In this document: positions 33,929-45,866 of the stretch, piece by piece
Layout: every line of letters starts with the position of its first letter
How positions within the stretch are numbered: the stretch's first letter is position 1
Origin: Melastoma dodecandrum
Taxonomy: Eukaryota > Streptophyta > Magnoliopsida > Myrtales > Melastomataceae
DNA length: 64,000 nucleotides
Direction: 5' to 3'
Assembly: GCA_029817715.1 (NCBI GenBank)
Contig: JARUPY010000387.1
Coordinates: 3,038,001-3,102,000, forward strand
The notes under the pieces: model-generated
What the model was told of the DNA's origin: nothing
Database searches by the model: none
What the model saw: only the letters and a program-made list of their open reading frames with translations
Translations under genes and position numbers: made by a program

Positions 33929-36900
33929 TCACTTCTGTTCAAATTTTCCAATGTGATCAAAGGAGCCGCTGTAGTTGCTGAGCGATGCATCGCTGTAAGG
34001 GTGTCGAGACGCGGCCTTCAAAACCCCGAACTCGGTCGAGGACGATGTTATGGATGTAGGGTCCGAGTGCATCTCGTTTTCCTGCAAGATTTCATTGATG
34101 ACCTTTGCGACTTCCACCATTGACGGCCGATCCACAGACGACTCCTCAACGCAACGCAAGGCCAACTCCAAGAATTTGCCGAATCCGACCAGTCGCTCCT
34201 CGTTCTTAATGGCAGGGTCCATGATGTTGTCTAATCCAAAGTACATCCGGTCATACCTGTTTAACGAAGTCCGAACCTCGCGCACGATATATTTACCCCT
34301 CTCAATGGGCTGCTTTGATGTTATCAACTCAAGCATGACTACTCCGAAACTGTACACGTCGCTCTTCTCACTCAGCCGCAGAGTCATGTAGTATTCAGGA
34401 TCCAAATACCCCTACAATAGAAAACGATCCAGTTGGAGCATCAATTTCTCAGTCGCATTTAACCATGGCTCAGATAGAAGAATGAACGGCCGAGGTGGCA
34501 TAATTACCATCGTGCCTTTCACTTGAGTGGAAATGTGTCCTTTTGCATCGTCTGTAAGTAATTTGGATAGACCAAAGTCGGCGACCTTTGCCGTCAATTT
34601 TTCATCCAATAAGATATTGGCCGACTTGACGTCTCTGTGGATGATAGGAGGACTAACAAGCTCGTGAAGGTATACCAGTCCGCTAGCCGAACCGAGAGCA
34701 ACTCGAAGTCTTCTCTTCCAATCTAGGCATATGCCCGACCTACCTGTTATATCAAAAGAACTTTTAATCATGCTCGGACCAAAAGCTCTGCTACCTGAGA
34801 AGCATTCAATGCGAAATAATTACCCGATAAGCTCTCGCGGAGCGACCCGTTGACCATGAATTCATAAACCAACATCTGCTCTCCCTGTTCGATGCAGAAG
34901 CCGATTAGGCTAACGAGATTCTTGTGGTGCACACGCGAAAGCAACTCGATTTCAGTCTTGAACTGCCGCGCGCCTTGTGTCGAACCCTGTTGAGATCTTT
35001 TGATTGCCAGTATTTGCCCATCTGGATGTATGCCTCGATAAACCTATGATACATCACTCTCAATACGTGTTCACTGATAATGACTAATAGGCCTTGTGTG
35101 AGAATAATACCTTTCCGTATCCTCCATGACCAATCTCATTGCTCGTAGAGAAATTCCCAGTGCACTTGCTCAGTTCTTCGAGCGAAAATCGCCTTGCCCC
35201 TCTTATCTGTGGCACATCACTCTCTTCCGACATGTCTGATGGCTTCCACGATGGTTCTAGTTGCCCAAGAGACAAGAATCGTTAGTCATCATTGCATACT
35301 CTATGGTTCAAGATCTGTTAAGAAAATAGAGTTCTATCGCTGATCTACCAGATGGCCTGCTTGTTTCCGTCACCCTTTCTGCTCGCTTCTGCCGAAGAGC
35401 ATATAATACGAGAAGGACTAGAACAAGAACAAGAACAGAAGAACCACACGCGATTCCAGCCACTACGGCTCTGCTGAGGCCACCACTTCCTGTAGCTGCA
35501 TTACTTGGCTGGTCGCATTGGATAAAGAACAGGGTAGCTAAATTTCATTTGACTAGTGTACAGAATCATTCTTACCCGTAGCTGGGAAGCTATACGAATA
35601 TTGGAGAAATGTGTATGGGCCAAATCCGTTGGGTGCACTGAAATTTTGGTTAGATATGTAGGACCCAATCGCCAGAATATCCGACAGACTAAAGTAAGTT
35701 CCTTGAGTCGGGAACAGGAATATCTGCATCACAAGATAGGTATTGTTCATATGGATATTCTGAAGGAGAACCGAGTTTGCTGAGAGGTTCAGTTGCTTCC
35801 ACAGGTACTGTTCCAGTTCCTGGAAAAGTGTTTTGTTGGACAGGTCGATTGTCGATGGGGCTTTGAATGCAAAGGTCCCTATCAATGGAACCGCACATCT
35901 GCAGGTAATAGGGATGAGTTGTTCATTGGAAATGCAGGACCTACTTCCACACATGCTGAGATCGGTTGAATAAGGAACGGTATTTTGTTGCTGACAGTAG
36001 TTGCTATTTGCAGTAGGCGAACTGCAGTAGGGGTTTCCAAGCAATCTGTAATTGACGATGAGAAACAATGAATAAACAGACCAAGATTAGGCTCAAAAAC
36101 GAGAAAACAAAAGGATTTGATCTTGTGAAATGGATTACATTAATGTATTGCTGTATCCTCCGGGTGAAACTGTCACCTCCTGGATGATGTTGTTGTTCTG
36201 GAGATCGACGAGTTGCAGCACGCTGCTGAAGTTGTTCCCCAGGTTGAGAGATCCATTGAAATGGTTATTCCTCAAATTCCTGACACAGTTTACCGTGGTT
36301 ATACCTCTCTGGTAACGTTCCAACATAAAGATATAAGAACGGGTAGTTTTCTGTCTTACACTAGTTGCAGCTGCGGAAGTGTGAACAGGCTTTGCGGCAC
36401 AGTCCCCTGTAATGAACCGTACTCAATATTCCTGAAACAATTATAAAATGATTGAGAACATTACAAGAGGAACAAAGAACAATCACAATGTGTTTCTCGT
36501 AAGACTGCCACATTACAGTGTACTGAGTGACTGCAGGGAGGAGAACCATGCTGGAGCGAAGGATGGGTTGAAGGAATTGTTGCTCAGGTCGCTGCCAAAG
36601 ACATGAGTGGTTTAGCATGCATTAAGGATGGAGACATGCCCCGTATCTTCAGTTTCGGACAGATTACTCACACGTATGTAAGTGAATTCATGCCACTTAA
36701 GTCAGGTAAAGGGCCACTCAGCTGATTATATCCTAAGTACCTGAGGAAATGTTTCCGCAATCTTCACAAGATTTTGAGCAAGGTTTCCCTTAGAGATATT
36801 CTCTGCATGGAGAATGACAGGACTTACAGCTCTTGGAGGTTCGTGAGATCATTGATATTTGCAGGGACAGTTCCAGAAAATGAATTCTGATCTAGACGTC

Positions 36901-38429
36901 TGCAGCATATGGAAGCGATGAGTACGGACGAAAGGAAGTACAACGGCAACGTTGCATTGAAGTTTACTCACATTATTTCGAGGCTATTAGTGAGTCCTAT
37001 ACTGGATGGTATTGAACCTTGGAATTGATTCCCATCGAGCAAACTACAGGAAAAAGCAATGAACAGGATGAGATTAGACGGAGTCTACACTGGAACAACC
37101 TTGTAACTGGATTTGGTGACTTACATGTGTTTCAGGGTTAGGTTTGAACTGAACAGCTGTGCCGGAACTTGCCCAGAAAGTTGATTTCTGCTGAAATGGC
37201 TGCAACATGGTAATATGACGAATTAGTAACTGTAGCTTCTCAAGTCGTGGATAATATCATTATGGATTATATAATCAGGATTGAAATCCATGATCTAACA
37301 TTGTTCTGATATCATATAAGAAATTGCCATCAACTGCCTGGAAAAGTCGCAAGGTTAAGGCGTCTTTGGATTCTAACAACTATCGGCAGATGGAATTGAC
37401 TTACAAGTGCCACGTGTTCACGAGAAGATCGAGTCCAGGAGAAGAGCTTGTCGAAACCGGGAGACTCCCAGTAAGCTGGTTATCGCTGATGTCAAACCAC
37501 TGCAGCTGAAAGAGATTACCCAAAGTGGCAGGTATGCTTCCAGTAAGTTTGTTCGAGTTCAAAGCCCTGACAAGAAATCAATTATTTCAAATGCCTTATT
37601 CACGCAGGAAACAGCAACCTATGTTTCTGGTCTGGTGAGCCTTACAGGAAGCTTAGTTCTGTGATACTTCCCAGTTCTGCAGGAATACTGCCGCTGAGGC
37701 TGCAACCGAGGAGGTTCCTGAAATCGAGATATATATTGACATTATAAGATAAGAAAGGGGCGATTCATTTCCTGTAATCTAAGCATGATTCGTCTGAAGT
37801 CTTACAGAATAACAAGCTTCTGTAGGCTTTTTATTTGAGGGGGAATGGACCCAGTCAGGCCTGGGTTCGACGACAGGTCCCTAAGATTTATTGACATGTC
37901 TCCCATCACTACTGAATATAATCGACATTGAATCTATTCTGAGAAGCAGGAACTCACAACGTAGTCAGTTCTGTGAGTGCCCACAAGTCTGGGACAAGTT
38001 GTCCAGTGATCCCGAGGACTTTCCTGAACAAAGAAAGAACAGATCAACAAGACGTGCCATGCCGAACCAAATTTGATGTATAAATCTACAGAAAGCATTT
38101 CGGCAACTTACAGTCTAGTGACCCGCCCGTTGCTCTCACAAGTAACTCCATCCCAAGGTTGGCCACAGGGATCACCACTCGACCAACTGCTTGGCATGTT
38201 CGTCCATTGTTGTCTCACCGCAACAAGAGCTACATCTGCACGAGCATTCACCCATTGACTTGTCGTTCTAGGAAAAGCGAAGGCATTCCTGACACGAACA
38301 CTTCGAGTCATAGCAAGAAGACCTCAGAAATGACTTACTGTCGCCGTTATTTGTAGCACCCCTGACTGAACAAACCAAACAGGATACGAGCACCGGGAAA
38401 AGCAGCAGCTTCCAGAAAACCAACATCAT
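33929..38429 (-). CDS. HPCA1-like LRR receptor kinase, copy 1 (LRR-VIII-1)
   Basis: Nineteen exons join in phase from 38339-38429 to 33929-34411, giving 955 residues, close to Arabidopsis HPCA1. Order: signal peptide; N-terminal cap with [14 protein letters not shown]; about ten LRRs, each on its own 66-75-bp exon split after the second base of a codon; a malectin-free Cys-rich juxtamembrane region (exon 35576-36045) with CGSRSC and TCRCAVPL; transmembrane helix [20 protein letters not shown]; and a kinase with [45 protein letters not shown] and GYLDPEYYM. All catalytic residues are present. HPCA1 senses extracellular hydrogen peroxide through paired cysteines in the corresponding region. That this paralogue does so is inference. 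Confidence 0.92.
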
Positions 38430-39044
38430 CCAACTTTGTCGTCTCGGTTGTTCTGTATCATCACAATGAACCTAGTCATCTGCCACGACTTGAAGATATT
38501 AAAATCCCCAACATCCCAAGACTCGCTATCATCAAGTCAATTAACAATGAATTGGGGTTACTCAACCATCAACTTCCTATAGCAAGATGTTGCCAAGCTT
38601 GCATCAGTTCTTTTGTTGTTATAGATAACTTCTTCCTCGTTGACTTGTACCCTGCGACCAGGTCAGTGGCCGGAGTATCCATCTGGGGGGAAAACATCAC
38701 AATGACTGTACGCAAGAGGAGCCGATAGGTGAAGCAACAGAGCTATCCTAGTGTTTGTTTATATTCTGACGTATCAGCACTACATCGACATATATCTGCT
38801 ACATGTGCTCAAATGTGAAATACATGGCTAATGACTCAGATAATCGACGTCCATATAATACAGTATGCTTTCAGCGAATGGATTAAGTTTTCCAGGACAA
38901 CAGAACAGAGTGCTTCTCCATTGTCGGTGTCGACTTGGAAAGAATTGTGTACTTACAATCTGAAGTTCCATCACTTGAATCAAACAAAAAGCACGACAAA
39001 GTTAACAAATTTTAATAGAACAAACGTTCAAAATGATCTTGATA
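38430..39044. other. Space between the tandem kinases
   Basis: 615 bp holding the promoter of copy 1 and the 3' end of copy 2. No coding is recognised. Confidence 0.55.
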
Positions 39045-42000
39045 TCACTTCGGTTCTATTTTCTTGGAAAACGTTGAACTTCCACTGTAATCAAATGAGC
39101 TAGTGTAGTTGGCGTCGCTCTTGAAGGAAACATCGCTATAAGGATGCCTTGGAGGGACCCTCGACACGCCGAATTCATTAGCAGATGATGCTGCAGAAGT
39201 CGGATTTGAGTTCATCTCATTGTCCTGCAATATCTGGTCGATGACTTTCACGATTTCTGACATCGATGGCCGATCCGTGGATGAATCCTCCACACAACGC
39301 ATGGCTAAGTCCAAGAATGTGCCCATTCCTATCAGTTGTCCGCCATTTTTTAAGGCTGGGTCCATGATTTCACCCAGCCCAAAGTACTCCCGATCATTCC
39401 TATCAATCACAGTTCGAATCTCCCGTACGATGTACTTGCCCTTATCGATTGGCTGCTTTGCAGTTATCAGCTCAAGCATGACAACCCCGAAGCTATACAC
39501 ATCGCTCTTTTCTGTCAGCTGCTGAGTCATGTAATACTCAGGATCCAAATAGCCCTAACAACACAAGAAACGTGACTAACAAAAACATTAGATTTGGAGA
39601 AAAGCAGAGCGCGAGTAATAATTTACCATGGTGCCTTTGACTTGTGTGGATACATGTCCTTTGGCGCCATCGGAGACTAATTTTGATAGGCCGAAGTCAG
39701 CAACTTTGGCCGTCAAGTTCTCATCGAGTAAGATATTGGTTGACTTGACATCTCTATGGATGATACGAGGATTGGCGAGCTCGTGCAAGTATGCCAGTCC
39801 ACTGGCTGAGCCAAGAGCTATCCCAAGTCTTCTCTTCCAATCGAGGTAAATGCCGGATTTGCCTGCAATCCCGAAATAAGTCAGATGGAGCTCAAACGAG
39901 AAGACATGAACTGTCAGCTGCTCTGAATAGTTTACCTGCCAAGCTCTCGCGGAGGGTTCCGTTCGCCATGAATTCATAAGCCAACATTTGTTCCCCTTGC
40001 TCGAAGCAGAAACCAACTAGGCCGACGAGATTCCTGTGATGTACACGCGAGAGCAGTTCAATCTCAGTCTTGAACTCTTGAGTACCCTGCATTGATCCCT
40101 GTTGTGCTCTTTTGATTGCTAGGATTTGTCCATCAGAATGTGTCCCTCTGTACACCTGCGGGAATTAGCGTAAACGAAGAAGCAATTAGGAAGCAGCAGG
40201 CGAGGCATATAGTTTCTCGATTGACTGGGTGGAACATGCGGGAGCATGCCTTTCCGTATCCTCCTTGGCCGAGCTCATTGCTCTGAGAGAAGTTGTTGGT
40301 GCATTTCTTGAGTTCTTCAAATGAGAACCACCTTGCTCCTTTTAATCTTGGCGCTTCTCCATTGTCTTTTCCATCAGGCCCACCCCAGGATCCTTCAAAA
40401 ATTACATGAGGAAACAAGGAGGTGTTAGCAATAACGGCAGAAGCGATGCCTTTCGTAGGATTATGGATTTGGCAGCTGATTTACCAAATGGTCTGGTCAA
40501 CTCAATTGCTCTTTCCGCTCGCTTCTTTTGTCGAAAAGCATAGAACGCGAGTAACACTAGGCCGATGATCAGAACAGCACAGCCGGTTGCAATACCCGCC
40601 ACTACACCCCGACTAACTCCACTTCCTCCATTACCTATCATGAGTCAATCATGTTATCAAAATTGGGCTTGGAATCGCTTGATCTGCATGGGTATGGGCA
40701 TGGGGCTTGACTTACCGGGGACGACATACGGGTACTGGAAAAAGGTGTATGGGCCAAACTGCTCCGGTGGATTGAACTTTTGGTTGGACAGCTCATACCC
40801 GATACTTAAGAACTCGGACGTGGTAAAGTAGATCCCCGGACTCGGGAACAGGAAAACTTGTATTAGAAGGTAGCTGTTGTTCATTCGTATATTCTGAAGT
40901 TCGACCGAATTCGCTGTGAGGTTCAGTTGTGTCCACAGGCTCTGTTCAAACTCCTTGAAGAGAGTCTTGTTCGATAAGCTGATGGTCGAAGGAGCCTTGA
41001 ACGTGAAGTTCCCCATCAAGGGGACCGCACATCCACAGCTCACAGGGATGAGCTGTTCGTTCGAGGCACAGAGCTTGTTCCCACAGCTGCTGAGATCAGT
41101 TGAATAAGCAACAACTGCTGGTAGCTGACAGAAGTCGCTGTTCGCTGGAGGAGGAGTGCATATGGGATTTCCCATCAATCTGTTATTTCCGATGAGGAAA
41201 ACAGAATCAAAATTAGCTATGGAAGGAATAATTCCACATTTTCATTTTTAGTATAAGGATCTGCAAAGGGAATCACATCAATGTATTGTTGTATCCTCCA
41301 GAGTTCACTGTCGCGCCAACGATCTGGTTGTTCTGCAGATCGACGAGTTCCAATAAGCGACTGAAGTCTGTCCCTAAATTCAGAGTCCCATTGAAGTTAT
41401 TGTTTCGCAACTTCCTGTGATAAATTCGGAAACCTTCGTAAGATCACTTGTACAGTCATGATATTAACTCAATATTTTGTTTCTTACACTTCCTGCAGTT
41501 GTGGAAGAGTAAACAGAGTTTGTGGTACGGTTCCCTGCAGTGATCCATTCTCAATAATCCTGCAACAATGTGACGAAAAACGGAGAACTTGATCACAAGA
41601 CACGTTTGACGAAACACCATGAATCTCAGGTCGGGGGCTGATGGGAATTAGTGTTCGTACAGTGTACTGAGGGATTGCAGCGTAGAGAACCAAGCTGGAG
41701 CAGGCGACGGGTCAAAGGAATTGTTACTCAGGTCTCTGCAAAAGGTATCAATCGTTTAATAGATGGTATGAATGTGACTCAGACTAATTTCTCAAGTTGA
41801 GAACGAACAGTGGCTTACACGTATGTCAGAGCATTCATGCCGCCTAAGTTGGGCATAGACCCGTTCAGCAGATTGCCCGCCAAGTACCTGCAGAGAAGTT
41901 AGTGATCATGTAGATAGTCTTTGCGAAGATCACGCCAAACAATAGAAAATATAAAGATTGGGACTCACAGCTCCGAGAGGCTTGTGAGATTGTTGAGGTT

Positions 42001-43552
42001 TCGGGGGACACTGCTGGAGAATGCATTATGATCGAGTCGGCTGCAAAACATGGAAAAGCAGTGAAAAGGTGCGATCCAGAAGATAAACTGGAATATGCAT
42101 CGAACTTCTACTTACAGAACTTCGAGGCTTTGTACAAGTCCTAAGCTTGATGGTATGGGGCCGTCAAACTGATTTCCATCAAGCAAACTGCAGGAAAAAA
42201 GACCACGGAAAGGGAAGGGTTTACGAGGAGACTCCTTGGCAGATAACGACACTTATCATTAACAGCAAGCAGTGACTTACATGTGTATGAGGCTCATCTG
42301 CGAGCTGAACAGCTGCTCGGGAACTTGCCCAGAGAGCTGATTCTGGCTAAAATGACTGTGCCATGGGAAAGCATCAAGTCAGTTATGATCTCACTTCATA
42401 AGTCGTTGTATACGTGGAATTGACTTACAAGTGATTTGCATTTAGGAGGAGATCGAGCCCGGGGGAACTGGTCGTGGAAACCGGGAGACCACCGGTCAGC
42501 TGGTTATCGCTAATATCGAACCAGTATAGGTTCGAGAGACTTCCCAAGGCTGCAGGTATATTCCCGGTAAATTTGTTGGAGTTCAGAGCCCTGACGAGGA
42601 ATCCGAGTACATAGAACATTAGATTCCTCTTTATGTCAGGAACAGGTAACTGCCCCGAGAACTCGATTTGAAGAGGCTTACAGAAAGGTCAGTCCGGCAA
42701 TGCTGCCCAAAGTCCCTGGGATATTGCCGCTGAGGCTGCAACTGGCTAAGTTCCTAAAAATGGATTGATGCACCATTAGCATGCCAAATCGGTCGGTTAG
42801 ATTCAGGAATGGGACTCCGAGTCCTTACAAGATGGTTAGCGCCTGTAGGTTTTGTATTTGTGAAGAGATGGATCCAACGAGGTTCTGGTTCGAGGACAGA
42901 TCCCTGGGAAATTCGCCCGCGAATCAGTTTTCAAGACCACATATTATTCTAAAGAACCATTCACAAAGGTCGTGTTCAATCCGAGTGGCCCAAACTCACA
43001 AGGATGTCAACGCCGTGAGCTTCCACAGGTCCGAGACGAGTTGCCCAGATATCCCAATGACCTTCCTGAGCAAGAGAAAAAGAAAGAGAAGGGATGATCA
43101 AGGTCTCATTAATATGGAATCCACAAGAGACACATTCACAGAGGTCCTAAATGGAGGCGTTCGTGGCACTAACAGTCCGGTAATCCTTCCTTTAGCGTCG
43201 CAGCTGACCCCTGCCCAGGACTCCCCGCAAGGATCGCTTCCCGACCAGCTGACAGGCAAGCCCGTCCATTGCGCCCTTATAGCCTGAAGCACCGCATCTG
43301 CTCCGGCACAAAAAAACCACCCCGGGCTGAGCAAACATGACGGAAAGAGCTCGACCAATAAAAGAAACCTCGAAATAAGTCCTCATCGAAGGCCAGCAAT
43401 CCCATCTCCGAAAAAACCAGCAGAAACTCAAAAAATTATGATCCATAACTGCGAGTACGCTCAGAGAGGGGTGACTTACAGTCGCTGCTATCGGTCGCGG
43501 CACGTGCCCCGCTGAAGGAGAGAACCAACAGCAGGATCAACCTCAACAACAT
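39045..43552 (-). CDS. HPCA1-like LRR receptor kinase, copy 2 (LRR-VIII-1)
   Basis: Tandem paralogue of copy 1 with the same exon plan, from 43480-43552 ([15 protein letters not shown]) to 39045-39554. The cap has [18 protein letters not shown] exons repeat the [20 protein letters not shown] and [11 protein letters not shown] pattern. The Cys-rich region has CGNKLC and [12 protein letters not shown]. The transmembrane segment is [20 protein letters not shown]. The kinase has [49 protein letters not shown] and [11 protein letters not shown]. Both copies have a large tyrosine- and serine-rich C-terminal tail. I checked phases for the exons I read and found no stop or frameshift, but did not verify every splice site. 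Total length should be about 950 residues. Confidence 0.9.
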
Positions 43553-45866
43553 CCCAACCTTAGGTGGTTGTCCTCAAACAGCTCAGAGGAATCTCTCGAA
43601 ACATTACCAAAGGCAAGGGAAATAAAAGCCTCTCCAACAGAGGACGAACCTCTTTTTGACTTTCTCAATACAGGAAGAAGAGGTGAAGAGGTTGTGTTGA
43701 TGACCATGTCAAGCGTGTCAAGAAAAAGAAAACTAATGCAGGAAATCTCTCGTCAAAGAAGGGTTCCAAAGAAGTTCAAACCTACCCACCCAGAAAGGAC
43801 AAAAACAAAAACACCCGGTTGGAAAAGCTTCTTTCACACCTAAGTTTAAGATCAAGTTAATAATAATAATATATTCACCAATGTATCCTAAGTATTATCA
43901 CAAACGTGACAGCTCTCTTATTGAAATTTAATATGGTTTTATTATTTTTTATCAATCAATTGTTGTTGTTGTTGGGTAAACCCTGTTTTTGATGAAGATG
44001 AATCAATCAAACCCTCATCCAAAACACACCCACCACCTGCAATTCTTCTTCCATCAAAACTTCAATGGCACACTCATTAATGGCACGTTGCAGAGGAATG
44101 CAGTGACAATTTAATGACTAATCCATCCATCCATCCACGTCTTTCTCCAGAGTCCAATGGAAAAATAACTACTACTTTGGATTGTATTTTAATGATTTAA
44201 TTCGATCAAATATTTTCTCTATCTATCATGTTTTCTTTTCTTAAACAGCCATAATCTCTTCAACGAAGATCATGGTTAAGTGAAATTATCATGTGTACAG
44301 CCGCCGACTGTATGTGAAGACGTATCATATTATATATTTCATTTTTAACATCTCTCATTTAACTGAAATTAACTTGTAATCTATCAATTAACGTGAACCT
44401 TATTGGGTCCTCATGAATATTCTTGGGTTAGTTTAAAGTTTTAATCCACCCCAACAGCAAAGAAGACAAGGTCTTAGAAAAGTTATACGAATAGTTTGAA
44501 TCAAATGGGCGGGGGGGGGAGGGACCGACTAACTTCTTGAATTGACCCTTTCTTTAGTAGTAGTAGTGGTAGGAGTTGTTGGTGCGTCCGCCCTTCCAAT
44601 AAGTTGTTGTCTGAACGTAACATCGTCCATTTGTTACATAAAAAAAAGTTATGGACAATTAATTTAAGTTTAGTATTATAGTAGGCCACATAAATCATCA
44701 TTTGTCTTTGTCTCATCTGAGAGTTAAAGACAATGCCCGCCCTTGCATCCACGAGTGGTGGTGATCCTCTTCTTCTTCGGCAGACTTTTGTTTCTGGATT
44801 CCTATGTTATTGCCATCATACAATAATAATATTTTTTTTTATGGGATAAGATGATGATGGTAAGGGCAGGTGGGGGAAAATGTTGACCCAAGGGATTGAT
44901 CAGCTTCACACTTCACATTGGAATTTTTTTTTATCAGGTTGACCGGTCCAAATTAATTTCGTGTGTTCTTCTTCTTCTTCTTCTTTTACATCAAATCATT
45001 AAATAAATAATGTTCAGATTAGGGGTAATTGTTATAATATTACTACCCGGCTCAAGTGGGTGCCTGCCCTGCTGACTGACTTGATCAATCACTCAATTTC
45101 CAAAGTCAATGAAAACAGAGATGTGAATAAAATAATGGAAATTATAATTCATCAAGTGACATTAATTAACTAATTTTTTTTTTTAAAGCGAGGCTTTGAA
45201 TTTCAATGTCATATTTCATTTCACTACTTTAACAATTTAATCAAGAAAAAAAAAACAAAGTCCAAATGAGAGATCTGAAAAGAGGGTGGCAAGTAACACA
45301 ATGCCAAATGTCCAAAGTGCATAAAGTTGGGCCCCTCTAAAAATAGACGACAAAATAAAAAAGAGGCAAAAAAAAAAAAAAACAAGCAAGTTACCAACAA
45401 CCACCATAATAATAATGAATATCAAAGCATTGATGTTGAGGTAATACATTTTGTCACGTAGCGATTGACATTCTCCGAGGAGAAGATGTGAATCGACCGG
45501 TCGGCGCTATAGTCCTGCTTAAACAAAGTGTTAAGCGTACGGGGGGCGCGAATCGAATCGGCAAAAACAAAGTGAACGAATGAAGAATACTGAGAAGATT
45601 GCTACCTGGGAATGGGAAGAATGTACCAATTCGACTATATATAAACCCCACCAGCTTCATGAAATTATGCCCAAAAATACAAAAGAAGAAAAGGGGTCGC
45701 AAAATTATTAGGGGGGACTCAAAAAGTCTGGAAGACAAATCTGCACAGCATTACAATCATCTCTCAATATGCGCCCCCAAAAGAACCAATTGCTTTGACC
45801 CCTTTCCCTTATGTGTCTTTGAATCCAATCTTCCTCTCTGTACAATTGCTACTACCGCTACGGCCT
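43553..45866. other. Intergenic, no gene seen
   Basis: Spacer upstream of kinase copy 2 and downstream of the NAGK gene. It has a 9-G run at 44511-44519, a TTC microsatellite near 44965-44983, and many A/T runs. The plus-strand frame 43568-43843 is antisense to the likely leader of copy 2 and has no family similarity. Confidence 0.5.
44965..44983. repeat. TTC microsatellite
   Basis: About six tandem TTC units in AT-rich spacer. Confidence 0.75.

Noticed and set aside
43568..43843. 91-codon plus-strand frame
   Set aside because: It lies antisense to the likely 5' leader of kinase copy 2, is Lys/Arg/Ser-rich low complexity, and has no homologue I recognise.
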